Below are positions 26,345 through 35,204 of a stretch of 64,000 bases of DNA, piece by piece (within the stretch, counting starts at the first letter, position 1; each line of letters begins with the position of its first letter). Origin of the DNA: CAZUMW01 sp964621615 (GTDB lineage: Bacteria > Desulfobacterota > WTBG01 > CAIYCZ01 > CAIRTM01); assembly GCA_964621615.1 (NCBI GenBank), contig CAZUMW010000012.1:44401-108400 (forward strand). The letters are read 5' to 3'. The notes under the pieces are model-generated. The model was not told the DNA's origin. It did no database searches and worked only from the letters and a program-made list of their open reading frames with translations. The position numbers and the translations under genes were made by a program.

Positions 26345-27451
26345 ATGATTGCTGAAACAAAAAATACGATAAACGAAAAGCGGCTTCAGGAGCTGCTTGA
26401 TACAATGGTGGGCATATACAGCCCCTCGGGCAAAGAGGAGAATGTTCAGCAGTTTCTGTTTGAATATATGAAGGGCTGCTCGCTGCCGGTGCAGAGGCAG
26501 CCGGTGGACGGCGATCGCTGCAATCTGGTGGTGTGGCCTGAGAACCGGCCGGTGGAGGTGGCTCTGGTCGGGCATGTGGATACGGTTCCGGCCCAGGAGC
26601 TTGACAGCTTTGAGGCCAGACGTGAGGGCGATACGATTTACGGGCTCGGCACTGCGGATATGAAAGGGGGCTGCGCTGCTATGATAGAGGCGCTGCACGC
26701 CTGCCATGCACAGCAGGAGATGCCGCCGCCCGTTGCCCTGGCGCTTGTGGTCGGGGAGGAGGAGTCCGGCGACGGTGTGGAAATGTTTCTGGAGGATTAC
26801 CACTGCCCGTGGGCTCTTGTAGGCGAGCCGACCGAGCTCAGGCCCTGTCTCGGCCATTACGGCTATCTTGAAATACAGCTCAACACGTTCGGTCAGCGCC
26901 GGCATGCATCGCTGGCAGGCCGTGAGCACAATGCCATTTATGCCATGCTGAACGCGCTCATGAAGCTGACCGAGCACGTTGAAAGCTGCCGGGGCGATAT
27001 TATTTGTAACATCCGCGATGTGAAAAGCTCCGAGGGGGGCTTTTCGGTCCCTGACCTGTGTACCGCCTCGGTCGACCTTCACGTGCCGCCTCACTCCCGT
27101 ATCGGTGATATTGCTGTGGAGATAGAGGAGCTGCTGATGCCGCATCTGTCCGGCAGGGGATCCGAGCCGCAGCCGCTTTCCTTTTCAACCATTGACGCGG
27201 GCTATGAGCTTCCCGACCGCGGCGAGATTCCTCAGAAGCTGCATGAGGTGTTTGCCGCACAGGGCCGATCATGGACGCCCGGTGCATTCAGGAGTCATTC
27301 AGACGCTAATCTGCTGTGGGCCTCAGGGGTAAAGCCGGTAATACTGGGCCCCGGCCAGCTGGCCGTAGCGCACACCGCTCATGAGTCGGTTGATTTTTCA
27401 GAGGTTGCGGCAGCGGCCCGTATCTATCTGGATTTTCTGATGAAGCTGTGA
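26345..27451 (+). CDS. M20-family metallopeptidase (ArgE/DapE-like deacylase)
   Basis: 368 residues from ATG 26345. Metal-binding motifs are VALVGHVDTVPAQ, GLGTADMKGGCAA and VVGEEESGDG, with SHSDANLLW and VAHTAHESVDF near the end. The overall layout (catalytic domain, inserted dimerisation domain, catalytic domain) fits ArgE, DapE or LysK-type deacylases. It probably removes an acyl group from an amino acid such as acetylornithine or succinyl-diaminopimelate; the exact substrate is not evident. Confidence 0.88.
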   Translation: MIAETKNTINEKRLQELLDTMVGIYSPSGKEENVQQFLFEYMKGCSLPVQRQPVDGDRCNLVVWPENRPVEVALVGHVDTVPAQELDSFEARREGDTIYGLGTADMKGGCAAMIEALHACHAQQEMPPPVALALVVGEEESGDGVEMFLEDYHCPWALVGEPTELRPCLGHYGYLEIQLNTFGQRRHASLAGREHNAIYAMLNALMKLTEHVESCRGDIICNIRDVKSSEGGFSVPDLCTASVDLHVPPHSRIGDIAVEIEELLMPHLSGRGSEPQPLSFSTIDAGYELPDRGEIPQKLHEVFAAQGRSWTPGAFRSHSDANLLWASGVKPVILGPGQLAVAHTAHESVDFSEVAAAARIYLDFLMKL

Positions 27452-27548
27452 GCCTGCCAGCCCGGCGAGCGAAGACCCGCCGCGGTTTTATACCTTGCCA
27501 ATAGCGCTTATGCTGTGTTACAAATATAAATTGCTGTTATCACGGCTG

Positions 27549-27573
27549 CGGTGTGACCATCACCGTGTTTTTT
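27549..27573 (+). terminator. Terminator-like hairpin upstream of leuS
   Basis: CGGTG (27549-27553) and CACCG (27561-27565) enclose TGACCAT and are followed by TGTTTTTT. It lies 72 bases before leuS and could either end the M20 transcript or attenuate leuS. The stem is short. Confidence 0.35.
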
Positions 27574-27644
27574 CGTAGATTTTCAAAAACAGGCAAAAAT
27601 GCGCACTGCTCCTGCGCCGATTCGCAGCGAAAGGCTTCCGTATT

Positions 27645-30218
27645 ATGGAAAAAATGTATCGCCCCCATGAGATCGAGGAGAAGTGGCAGAAATACTGGGA
27701 GGAAAATAAAACATACAGGGTTGTCGAAGACGCTGGAAAAGCCAAATATTACCTTCTTGAAATGTTCCCCTATCCGTCGGGCCGCATTCATATGGGGCAT
27801 GTCCGGAACTACACGATCGGTGACGTGGTGGCCCGGTTTATGGCGATGCGCGGATACAATGTGCTCCACCCGATGGGATGGGACGCGTTCGGTATGCCGG
27901 CAGAAAATGCGGCTATTCAGAGCAAAACGCATCCTGCTGCATGGACGTACAGCAATATCGATATGATGCGCCGTCAGCTGAAGCGGCTCGGCTTCAGCTA
28001 TGACTGGGACCGGGAGCTGGCAACCTCTGACGTTCTGTATTACAAGTGGGAGCAGTGGCTGTTTCTCAGGATGTATGAAAAGGGGCTTGCGTACAGGAAA
28101 ACCTCTTTTGTGAACTGGTGTGATGATTGCAAGACCGTTCTTGCCAACGAGCAGGTTGAGGGCGGGTGCTGCTGGCGCTGCAAAAACGAGGTCAGGCAGA
28201 AAGAGCTCGATCAGTGGTTTTTTAAAATTACCGCATATGCCGATGAGCTGCTTGATTCGCTGGACTCTCTTTCGGGGTGGCCTGATCGGGTTGTTACCAT
28301 GCAGCGGAACTGGATCGGCAGGAGCCACGGCGCAGAGATCCATTTTCCGGTAGAGGGTTCCGATACAAAGGTCACCGTATTTACCACACGCCCCGACACT
28401 CTGTACGGCGCGACCTTTATGAGCCTTGCCCCTGAGCACCCCCTTGCGCGGGAGCTTTCCCGCGGAACGCCGCAGGAGGGTGCTGTCGATGCATTTATTG
28501 AGCAGGTGCTGGGCGAGGACAAGACCGTCCGATCATCTGAGGACCTGGTGAAGAAGGGCGTCTTTACCGGATCCTACTGCATAAATCCGGTGACGGCATT
28601 CAAAATGCCGGTGTATGTCGCCAATTTTGTGCTGATGGAGTATGGAACCGGTGCGGTTATGGCGGTGCCGGCCCACGACCAGCGCGATTTTGACTTCGCC
28701 CGCGAATACAAACTTGACATAAAAGTGGTCATTCAGCCTGAAGGGGCTTCGCTCGAACCCGCAAATATGAAGGCTGCCTATGAAGGCGAAGGAGTGCTCG
28801 CCGGCTCGAAACAGTTTGACGGTGTCCACAGTTCCGACGCAAAAGAGCAGATAACCGCCTATCTTGAGCAGCAGGGCCTGGGCGCGCCGATGGTCAGCTA
28901 CCGTCTCAAGGACTGGGGCATATCGCGCCAGCGCTACTGGGGCGCTCCCATCCCGGTTGTGTACTGCGAAACGTGCGGCATGGTTCCGGTTCCCGATGAA
29001 GACCTGCCGGTCGTCCTGCCTGAGGATATTACCCTCGAAGCGCTTGGCCGGTCCCCGCTTGCCGAGTGCAGCGAATTTGTAAACACGGCGTGCCCTGTCT
29101 GCGGCGGCCCGGCGCGGCGTGAAACCGATACCATGGACACCTTTGTGGAGTCCTCGTGGTATTTTGCCCGGTATGCCTGTCCGGACTTTGACCGGGGGCC
29201 GCTTCTTCGGGAAACGGTTGATTACTGGATGCCGGTCGATCAGTATATCGGCGGTATCGAGCACGCGGTGCTGCATCTTTTGTATGCCCGGTTTTTCACC
29301 AAAGTGCTGCGGGATCTGGGCCTGATCGGCGTGGATGAGCCGTTTACCAACCTGCTGACGCAGGGCATGGTGTGCATGGAAACCTACCGGTGCCCGTCAT
29401 GCGGATGGGTGTATCCCGAAGATGTTCGCGACGGGGCCTGCGCAGCATGCGGCAGTGCGGTCCAGATCGGCAGGACCGAAAAAATGTCAAAATCCACTAA
29501 AAATATCGTCGACCCCGAACAGCTGATCAGCCGGTACGGTGCCGATACCTCACGGCTGTACTGCCTGTTTGCCGCCCCGCCGGAGCGGGATCTTGAGTGG
29601 AGCGATAAGGGAGTTGAGGGATCCTACCGCTTTTTGCAGCGCCTCTGGCGGCTTGTTGCCGAAAACAGCGGCTGCCTGGAAGAGCCCCGCCCCGAGGATT
29701 TCGATAACAGCGGTGATTCCGAAATTCAGGCGCTCAGGCGCAAGACGCATCAGACAATTCGTAAGGTTACCGAGGACATCGAGCAGCGATTCCACTTCAA
29801 TACCGCTATCAGCGCGGTGATGGAGCTGGTCAATCATCTGTATCAGTTTGACCCGGGCGACAGCACCGGCCGGCGAGCCGCATTTGCCGAGGCGGTCAGA
29901 TCGTGTGTCCTTCTGCTTGCGCCGATGGTGCCGCATATATGCGAGGAGCTGTGGCGCGCGGCCGGCAGCACCGGCTCTGTTGCTGATATGCTATGGCCGG
30001 CTTTTGACCCTGCAATCGCCAGGGCCGACGAAGTCGAGATCGTCATTCAGATTAACGGAAAGGTCCGTGGTAAAATAACGGTAGCCGCTGATGCACCCCA
30101 GGAGGAGATCAGGCAGCAGGCTCTGTCCTGCGGGCAGATACAGCGGTGGATAGAGGGCAAGGAGATAAAGAAGGTTATCCCCGTTCCCGGTAAGCTGGTG
30201 AGCATTGTGGTGAAGTAG
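27645..30218 (+). CDS. leuS: Leucyl-tRNA synthetase
   Basis: 857 residues. The HIGH-type motif PYPSGRIHMGHVRNYTIGD, the editing-domain segment with TTRPDTLYGATFM, GTGAVMAVPAHDQRD, and the KMSKS motif TEKMSKSTKNIVDP are all present. Length is normal for the bacterial type. It is followed, after a repeat-filled spacer, by lptE and holA, the standard leuS-lptE-holA order, here split by inserted repeats. Confidence 0.97.
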   Translation: MEKMYRPHEIEEKWQKYWEENKTYRVVEDAGKAKYYLLEMFPYPSGRIHMGHVRNYTIGDVVARFMAMRGYNVLHPMGWDAFGMPAENAAIQSKTHPAAWTYSNIDMMRRQLKRLGFSYDWDRELATSDVLYYKWEQWLFLRMYEKGLAYRKTSFVNWCDDCKTVLANEQVEGGCCWRCKNEVRQKELDQWFFKITAYADELLDSLDSLSGWPDRVVTMQRNWIGRSHGAEIHFPVEGSDTKVTVFTTRPDTLYGATFMSLAPEHPLARELSRGTPQEGAVDAFIEQVLGEDKTVRSSEDLVKKGVFTGSYCINPVTAFKMPVYVANFVLMEYGTGAVMAVPAHDQRDFDFAREYKLDIKVVIQPEGASLEPANMKAAYEGEGVLAGSKQFDGVHSSDAKEQITAYLEQQGLGAPMVSYRLKDWGISRQRYWGAPIPVVYCETCGMVPVPDEDLPVVLPEDITLEALGRSPLAECSEFVNTACPVCGGPARRETDTMDTFVESSWYFARYACPDFDRGPLLRETVDYWMPVDQYIGGIEHAVLHLLYARFFTKVLRDLGLIGVDEPFTNLLTQGMVCMETYRCPSCGWVYPEDVRDGACAACGSAVQIGRTEKMSKSTKNIVDPEQLISRYGADTSRLYCLFAAPPERDLEWSDKGVEGSYRFLQRLWRLVAENSGCLEEPRPEDFDNSGDSEIQALRRKTHQTIRKVTEDIEQRFHFNTAISAVMELVNHLYQFDPGDSTGRRAAFAEAVRSCVLLLAPMVPHICEELWRAAGSTGSVADMLWPAFDPAIARADEVEIVIQINGKVRGKITVAADAPQEEIRQQALSCGQIQRWIEGKEIKKVIPVPGKLVSIVVK

Positions 30219-30341
30219 GATAATAATCACAGGTACCCCTCCGCCTCTGCCGGAGGGCTCACAAAGTTTGACATATGTGGGAATCTCATGATTTTGTCTG
30301 CATTTTGATACTGAAAAATAGTACTGGATTGCCCGGACAGA

Positions 30342-30479
30342 GAGGCTGTGTCACAATTCAAATCGAGGGATGAAAACTGAATATTTCGGATAGGTTGAAC
30401 CCCTCAAAATCAAAAATATTTGATTGTAGACTAAATGTGAAGGCCTCTTTTTTTTAACAATCAATTACGACACAGCCTC
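30342..30479. repeat. MITE-like element, family 1, copy 2 (138 bp)
   Basis: Ends are GAGGCTGTGTCACAAT and ATTACGACACAGCCTC. It is flanked by CAGA on both sides (30338-30341 and 30480-30483), a 4-bp target duplication. It has the same length as the copy at 1380-1517, and most interior positions are shared, including an identical CCCCTCAAAATCAAAAAT run. Confidence 0.87.
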
Positions 30480-30656
30480 CAGAGCCGTGCAATGACAGCC
30501 TGCTGACGCAGAGTGAACGAAGAACGTCGAACGTGAACGGAAAAGCAAAACAAATGGAGAGCACGGCAGCAACACCCCATTTGTTATCACCCGGTTTATC
30601 CGGGTGATCCAGGATTTTTTTTAACGATGGTAAAATACCACGCAGTCGGGGGCGAT

Positions 30657-30719
30657 GAGGATGTGTCGCAATTCAATATTTTTTTTCATTTGACAACCAC
30701 GCTATTGCGACACAGACTC
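30657..30719. repeat. MITE-like element, family 1, internally deleted copy (63 bp)
   Basis: The inverted ends GAGGATGTGTCGCAAT and ATTGCGACACAGACTC match family 1 with one mismatch each. About 75 bases of the interior are missing. No target duplication was found, so it may have decayed or recombined. Confidence 0.65.
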
Positions 30720-30833
30720 CGGAGCCGCACAATAGTTGTTGGCGGACACGCTGACGCTTTGTCCGCCCTACGGGATAGATTATGGAATTTGGCAGGGTGG
30801 ACACTCCGGAGCCGCACAATAGTGACATTGGCA

Positions 30834-30990
30834 CGTAGGGCACGGCTTCAGCCGTGCATAACCAGCTCATAATCGTGATTGCCGTTCCGGTCATCGGTGA
30901 ATCGATAACGATTACGACAACGATTTCGCCGAACCCTGAACTTTTTGTGAAGCGGTAGCAGGCCGGACAAAGCGAAGCGTGTCCGGCGGA
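30834..30990. repeat. Composite palindromic repeat, copy B
   Basis: In order: GTAGGGCACGGCTTCAGCCG-type hairpin (30835-30857), an inverted ATCG-rich pair ending CGATTACGACAACGA, the string GAACCCTGAAC, and a GGACAAAGCG/GTGTCC hairpin that ends just before lptE. The same order occurs at 33508-33715. Confidence 0.7.
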
Positions 30991-30999
30991 AAGGCTGAT

Positions 31000-31533
31000 A
31001 TGCAGACAAAACACCGGCTTGTACCCATGCTCTGCGCTTGTATTGTGCTCGCCGCTTTCTGCTCAGGATGCGGTTATCGCGCTGCCCGCCATGACAACCC
31101 GCTTCTGGACGGCATCGAAACCATCGCCATTCCCTATTTCAAAAACAAAACATATGAGCAGGAGGCGGAAGCCCTCTTTACTCATGCATTTGTTGATGAG
31201 TTTGTCGAAAGCAGGACTCTGATGGTGACGGGTCGTGAGCAGGCGGATGTCATCCTGTTCGGTACCGTTGAGGAGCTGACCGAGGAGCCGATTTCCTATT
31301 CCGCCGACGAGGACAAGGCACTTGAGTACCGCGTGCGGGTCACGCTTGAGCTTTCCCTTGAAAATATGCGAACCGGCGAGGTTCTGTGGAAGCGGGATCG
31401 CATGGAGCACGGTGAGGAATACGCTGTCGGGACAGCAATCGTCATGACCGAAGCCGGCAAGCGGGCTGCGCTGAAGCGCCTTGCCCGGGATCTGGCTGAG
31501 CGGGCCCACGACAGCATTATGCAGGGGTTTTGA
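31000..31533 (+). CDS. lptE: LPS assembly lipoprotein LptE
   Basis: 177 residues from ATG 31000, with GGAAAGG upstream. A signal peptide ends in a CSGCGYR lipobox-like site (AAFCSGC), giving a lipidated cysteine. The mature part begins with LDGIETIAIPYFKNKTYE and is the LptE/RlpB fold that plugs LptD in the outer membrane. Position between leuS and holA is diagnostic. This gene is direct evidence for an outer membrane with LPS. Confidence 0.88.
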   Translation: MQTKHRLVPMLCACIVLAAFCSGCGYRAARHDNPLLDGIETIAIPYFKNKTYEQEAEALFTHAFVDEFVESRTLMVTGREQADVILFGTVEELTEEPISYSADEDKALEYRVRVTLELSLENMRTGEVLWKRDRMEHGEEYAVGTAIVMTEAGKRAALKRLARDLAERAHDSIMQGF

Positions 31534-31536
31534 TGT

Positions 31537-32562
31537 ATGAATTCTGAAGATCTCAGGCGTGCTGTGAAGCGCGGCGCCATAGATCCCGTCTATGTGCTGC
31601 ACGGGGAGAATGCCTATCTTCATGATGAGCTGATAGCCGCGATTGCCGGGGCGCTTCCGGTTGCAGCAGAAGATGGGCTTAATTATTCGGTTTATGATGC
31701 GCAGGGCCACGATGCTGCGGCAATCGTTCAGGATGCGCGAACGCTTCCCTTTGCTGCTGCCAGAAAGCTTGTCGTGGTAAAAAACGCACACGCATTTACC
31801 GAATCCCTGATAAAGCCCCTGTACACCTATGCTGCCCGCCCTTCACGGCACACCTGTATGATTCTGGTTATGCCGGTAAGCGGCAAAAACAAAAAAGACC
31901 GAACCCGTCTGGAAAATTTCAAAAAGCACGTCTCAGCCGTCCCGTGTGCCAATCCGCGCACCGGCAGAGATGCGGGCCGGTTTATTCGTCAGTGCGCACA
32001 GCGCTTCGGCAAAGACATTGCATCTGACGCGGCTGGATTTCTTGCAGAGCACGGCGGCAGCGATGCGCGGCAGCTCGCAGGCGAGGTGGAAAAGGCTGCC
32101 CTGTATTGCGGCGACAAAAAAAGAATTGAAACCGAAGACGTTCTCGCTGTTCTTTGCTCAGGAGAAACCGCGGATATATTTGATTTTGTCAAGGAGGTGG
32201 GAAAAGGGCATCTTGAGGCTTCTTTGCTGCGCCTGAACAGGCTCCTGGAAACCGGGACGCCGCCGCCGGTTGTTTTAAGCATGGTATCCCGCCAGTTCAG
32301 GCTTCTGCTGAAAGCGCATGAGGGCATTGCGCGGGGGGACAGCATATCCCGAATCGGCGCCGCCCTGTCTGTGCGCTACGAAAATCTGGTAAAGGATGTT
32401 GTGAGCCAGGCCAGGGGGTGGAGCGCTGAATCAATAAGCGCCGCCTTTGACGACATATTCCGGTTACATTCACAGCTCAGAACAAGCCGCGTAAGCGGCA
32501 GGCTGCTGCTTGAGCAGCTTGTGTACCGCCTGGCCGAGCGCCGGGATCAGCTTTCGGCCTGA
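31537..32562 (+). CDS. holA: DNA polymerase III, delta subunit
   Basis: 341 residues, starting three bases after lptE. It shows the HolA pattern: the N-terminal DPVYVLHGENAYLHDELIAAI, a middle lid/AAA-like portion with KTRLENFKKH-like basic stretch, and the C-terminal collar domain SMVSRQFRLLLKAHEG. It opens the sliding clamp in the clamp loader. The 3' end overlaps the end of rpsT (opposite strand) by 16 bases. Confidence 0.92.
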   Translation: MNSEDLRRAVKRGAIDPVYVLHGENAYLHDELIAAIAGALPVAAEDGLNYSVYDAQGHDAAAIVQDARTLPFAAARKLVVVKNAHAFTESLIKPLYTYAARPSRHTCMILVMPVSGKNKKDRTRLENFKKHVSAVPCANPRTGRDAGRFIRQCAQRFGKDIASDAAGFLAEHGGSDARQLAGEVEKAALYCGDKKRIETEDVLAVLCSGETADIFDFVKEVGKGHLEASLLRLNRLLETGTPPPVVLSMVSRQFRLLLKAHEGIARGDSISRIGAALSVRYENLVKDVVSQARGWSAESISAAFDDIFRLHSQLRTSRVSGRLLLEQLVYRLAERRDQLSA

Positions 32563-32822
32563 AGCGCGCGCTGCGCTCTTCTGGTGAGCCGTGAGATTTT
32601 CCGGCTTGCGGTTTTTTTGTGGATAACCCCGCGTGACGCAGTCTTTGCAATAACGGACTGGGATTCTTTCAGCGCTGCCTGAAGCGTATCGGCGTCCTTG
32701 TTTTCCATGGCGGAGACAAGCTTTTTGACCGCGGTTTTCATCTGTGACTTACGGGCTCTGTTTCGGTCGCGCCGCTGCAGGCTTTGTCGGTGCCGCTTAA
32801 GTGCTGATTTATGGGTTGCCAC
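32547..32822 (-). CDS. rpsT: 30S ribosomal protein S20
   Basis: 91 residues, very basic, starting MATHKSALKRHRQSLQRRDR and containing KTAVKKLVSAMENKD and the closing KTASRKISRLTRRAQRAL, all typical of S20. It is convergent with holA and divergent from the ogt gene. A good promoter sits upstream on the minus strand. Confidence 0.96.
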   Translation of the reverse strand: MATHKSALKRHRQSLQRRDRNRARKSQMKTAVKKLVSAMENKDADTLQAALKESQSVIAKTASRGVIHKKTASRKISRLTRRAQRALQAES

Positions 32823-32869
32823 CGGATACTCCTTTATAAGGCATGTTAATTTTCAAATAAAAATAAATA

Positions 32870-32897
32870 ACTATATCACATCAGGGTAACAAGTCAA
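32870..32897 (-). promoter_or_regulatory. Sigma-70 promoter of rpsT
   Basis: On the minus strand, TTGACT (32897-32892), a 16-base spacer and TATAGT (32875-32870). It lies about 50 bases upstream of rpsT. Confidence 0.7.
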
Positions 32898-32904
32898 GGA
32901 TTTT

Positions 32905-33414
32905 ATGCAGCTTGTGTATGCACTGTTTCAGAGCCCGGAGGGCTGGTGCGGAGCCGTTAAAGGGCCCGGAGGGCTGGTGCGGGTCTTTCTGCCGGAGGAA
33001 AACCGCTCAGCGCTGAAAAATTTGGTGGAGCAGATGTTCCGCGGGATACAATTCGACAGCCGGGCCCTGGAAGAGGAGATAAGCCAGCTTGAGCGGTATT
33101 TTGCAGCAGGCAGCGTAACCTGCAGAGTTGATATGACCGGCGCGACGCCGTTTCAGCGCCGCGTATGGTCTGCAGTGTGCGACATTGCCTTCGGCCAGGT
33201 GCGCACCTATGGGCAGGTTGCCCTTGCAGTCGGTAGCCCGCGAGCAGGTCGGGCAGTCGGGGCGGCGCTTGCCGCAAACCCTGTCCCCCTTGTTGTCCCC
33301 TGCCACAGAGTCATCCGGGCCGACGGCGGGCTCGGCGGGTTTTCGGCTTCAGCCGGGGTGGCGCTAAAAAGGCGGCTCCTTGCCCGTGAGGGGGTGGATA
33401 TGGGCCGGGGGTGA
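32905..33414 (+). CDS. ogt: Methylated-DNA--[protein]-cysteine S-methyltransferase
   Basis: 169 residues. The active-site motif VVPCHRVIRADGGLGGFS holds the acceptor cysteine. TPFQRRVWSAVCDIAFGQVRTYGQVA precedes it as in all members. The enzyme transfers alkyl groups from O6-alkylguanine to itself. The N-terminal domain is short and lacks the Ada-type zinc domain, so it is a simple Ogt-type protein. Confidence 0.94.
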   Translation: MQLVYALFQSPEGWCGAVKGPGGLVRVFLPEENRSALKNLVEQMFRGIQFDSRALEEEISQLERYFAAGSVTCRVDMTGATPFQRRVWSAVCDIAFGQVRTYGQVALAVGSPRAGRAVGAALAANPVPLVVPCHRVIRADGGLGGFSASAGVALKRRLLAREGVDMGRG

Positions 33415-33749
33415 GAAGGGGGCCCGCCTCCGCTGTAAGCTTCGGCGCGGCAGGCCCCAAAACCCTTCCTTATCAAGGAGGGGGTTGTAAGCTTATATAA
33501 ATGATAGCCCGTAGGGCACGGCTTCAGCCGTGCGTAACCTGTTCATAATCATTGTCGTAATCGTAATCGGTTTTGCTCCCTTCGACCTCGCTCATGGGAG
33601 GCTTGCTGGTTACCTGCGCATCGATTACGACAACGAAAACGACAGCTATTTCGCAGAACCCTGAACGCCGTAGAATGTAGAATGCAGGCTGGATAAAGCA
33701 AAGCGTGTCCGGCAAATCACTACGATAAAAATAACCACGGAGAATGATT
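33415..33749. other. Repeat-bearing spacer before the second M20 peptidase gene
   Basis: 335 bases, mostly repeats. AACCCTTCC/GGAGGGGGTT forms a hairpin at about 33461-33486, and a composite palindromic repeat occupies 33508-33715. GTAAGCTT occurs twice (33435 and 33487). No promoter or RNA gene was recognised. Confidence 0.6.
33508..33715. repeat. Composite palindromic repeat, copy C
   Basis: Same order as copy B: GTAGGGCACGGCTTCAGCCG hairpin, TTGTCGTAATCGTAATCGG, an inserted spacer, CGATTACGACAACGAAAACG, CAGAACCCTGAACG, then GGATAAAGCAAAGCGTGTCC. It differs mainly by about 50 bases of extra sequence between the inverted halves. Confidence 0.7.
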
Positions 33750-35096
33750 ATGTCAGCTGATGCTGTTTGCTGGGATGCGGTTGCGTCTGAAGCAGCGGAT
33801 CTGTTGTCCCGGTATATTCAGATCAATACGACAAACCCCCCGGGCAATGAAACTGAAGGCGCTCTTTTTTTAAAGCGCCTGCTTGAGCGTGAGAGCATTG
33901 ACTGTGAGATGTATGCACCGGAAGAGGCGCGTGCGAGCGTTGTTTCCCGGTGCAGATCGCCTGCCGGGCGGCCGGAGGTTATGCTGCTGCACCATATCGA
34001 TGTAGTGCCAACAGAGCCGGAGCGGTGGCAGCATCCGCCTTTTTCCGGGGCTTTAATAGACGGGGAAATCTGGGGGCGCGGAGCGCTTGACTGTAAATCG
34101 CTTGGCATCATGGAGCTCATGGCGATGCTGCTGCTTAAGCGCCGCGGCTTTGATCCCGAGCGGCGGATTGTGTATGCAGCGACCGCTGATGAAGAGGCCG
34201 GCGGCGGCAGGGGCGTCAGGTGGCTAATGCAGCACAAGCCACAGGTGCTTGAGACGGCTGCAGTCATTAACGAAGGGGTCGGGTGGGGCCTTCCCTCTCC
34301 ACCCGGAGGTCTGTGCCTGTGTCAGATCGCGGAAAAGAGCGCCTGCTGGGTGCGGATAACATTTCAGGGCGCCCCGGGGCATGGATCCCTGCCGCGCGAG
34401 AACAACTGTGTTGTCCACATGACCCGCGCCCTTTCGGCGCTTTCCCGGCATAGATTTCCGGTCAGCATCACCGAGCCTGCGCGAATGCTTATAACCGGCC
34501 TTTCCGGCCAGCAGCAGCTGGTTCCTCCCGGAGATTTTCTGCAGCTGCTCGATCCGGCCCATACCGGTACAATACTTGAGCGAATCGCCGACCCTGAAGC
34601 ACGGACAATGATCGAGGTTATGCTGAGAAATACGGCAGTGCCGACCGTTGTTCATGCCGGGGAAAAAACAAATGTAATACCGGGGCAGTGCCGCTGTGAG
34701 GTCGACTGCCGACTGCTTCCGGGATATACCGCGGATCAGCTTCGCGAGGAATTGACCGCGCTGTTGCGCGAAAACGGCTGCGGTGATTTTTCTCTGGATA
34801 TACGCGGCAATCCGGTCCCATGCCATCCATCACCTGTTGATACTCCCGTGTACCGCGCCCTTTCGGAGAGCTTTTCCCGGCATGGGACCGGATTGCCGAT
34901 GCTCCCTTATATGTCGCCCGGGGCGACGGATTCGCGTTTTTTCAGGGAAAAGGGCATACCTGCCTATGGTATACAGATAGACGGGAGCCTGCGTGCGGCG
35001 CAACTGATTCACGGAGATGACGAGCGCATCGGCGTGGAACGGCTGCTTATGGGCATCAGAGTGCTGTATGACGCGCTCGAGCCGTTTTGCTGCTAA
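33750..35096 (+). CDS. M20/M25/M40-family metallopeptidase
   Basis: 448 residues. ATG 33750 is preferred, because GGAG lies six bases upstream; ATG 33744 is nearly on top of it. Motifs are HHIDVVPTEPERWQHPPFSG, GRGALDCKSLGIM, TADEEAGGGRG and a late SPGATDSRFFREKG. It resembles the dipeptidase/aminoacylase group of M20 enzymes. A di-zinc hydrolase acting on small peptides or N-acyl amino acids is likely; the substrate is unknown. Confidence 0.88.
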   Translation: MSADAVCWDAVASEAADLLSRYIQINTTNPPGNETEGALFLKRLLERESIDCEMYAPEEARASVVSRCRSPAGRPEVMLLHHIDVVPTEPERWQHPPFSGALIDGEIWGRGALDCKSLGIMELMAMLLLKRRGFDPERRIVYAATADEEAGGGRGVRWLMQHKPQVLETAAVINEGVGWGLPSPPGGLCLCQIAEKSACWVRITFQGAPGHGSLPRENNCVVHMTRALSALSRHRFPVSITEPARMLITGLSGQQQLVPPGDFLQLLDPAHTGTILERIADPEARTMIEVMLRNTAVPTVVHAGEKTNVIPGQCRCEVDCRLLPGYTADQLREELTALLRENGCGDFSLDIRGNPVPCHPSPVDTPVYRALSESFSRHGTGLPMLPYMSPGATDSRFFREKGIPAYGIQIDGSLRAAQLIHGDDERIGVERLLMGIRVLYDALEPFCC

Positions 35097-35204
35097 CCAG
35101 CGGTGCTTTAGTTAAAATACACTAAAGACTTTAAAAAAAAGACCGATTATGATAGATAGCCGTTTATACATAAAAAAACAGGTTTTCTAGGGGAATAGAC
35201 AAGC

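Larger units (their letters stand above)
30219..30999. other. Repeat-filled spacer between leuS and lptE
   Basis: This 781-base spacer interrupts an operon that is normally compact. It contains a family 1 element (30342-30479), a 63-bp deletion derivative (30657-30719), a 20-bp direct repeat beginning ACTCCGGAGCCGCACAATAG (30716 and 30803), and a composite palindromic repeat (30834-30990). A weak CCCTCCG/CGGAGGG hairpin lies just after leuS (30237-30257). Confidence 0.7.

Noticed and set aside
30831..30848. TTGGCAC at ~30828 as a sigma-54 promoter before lptE
   Set aside because: No GC at the required ten-base spacing; the string belongs to the composite repeat.
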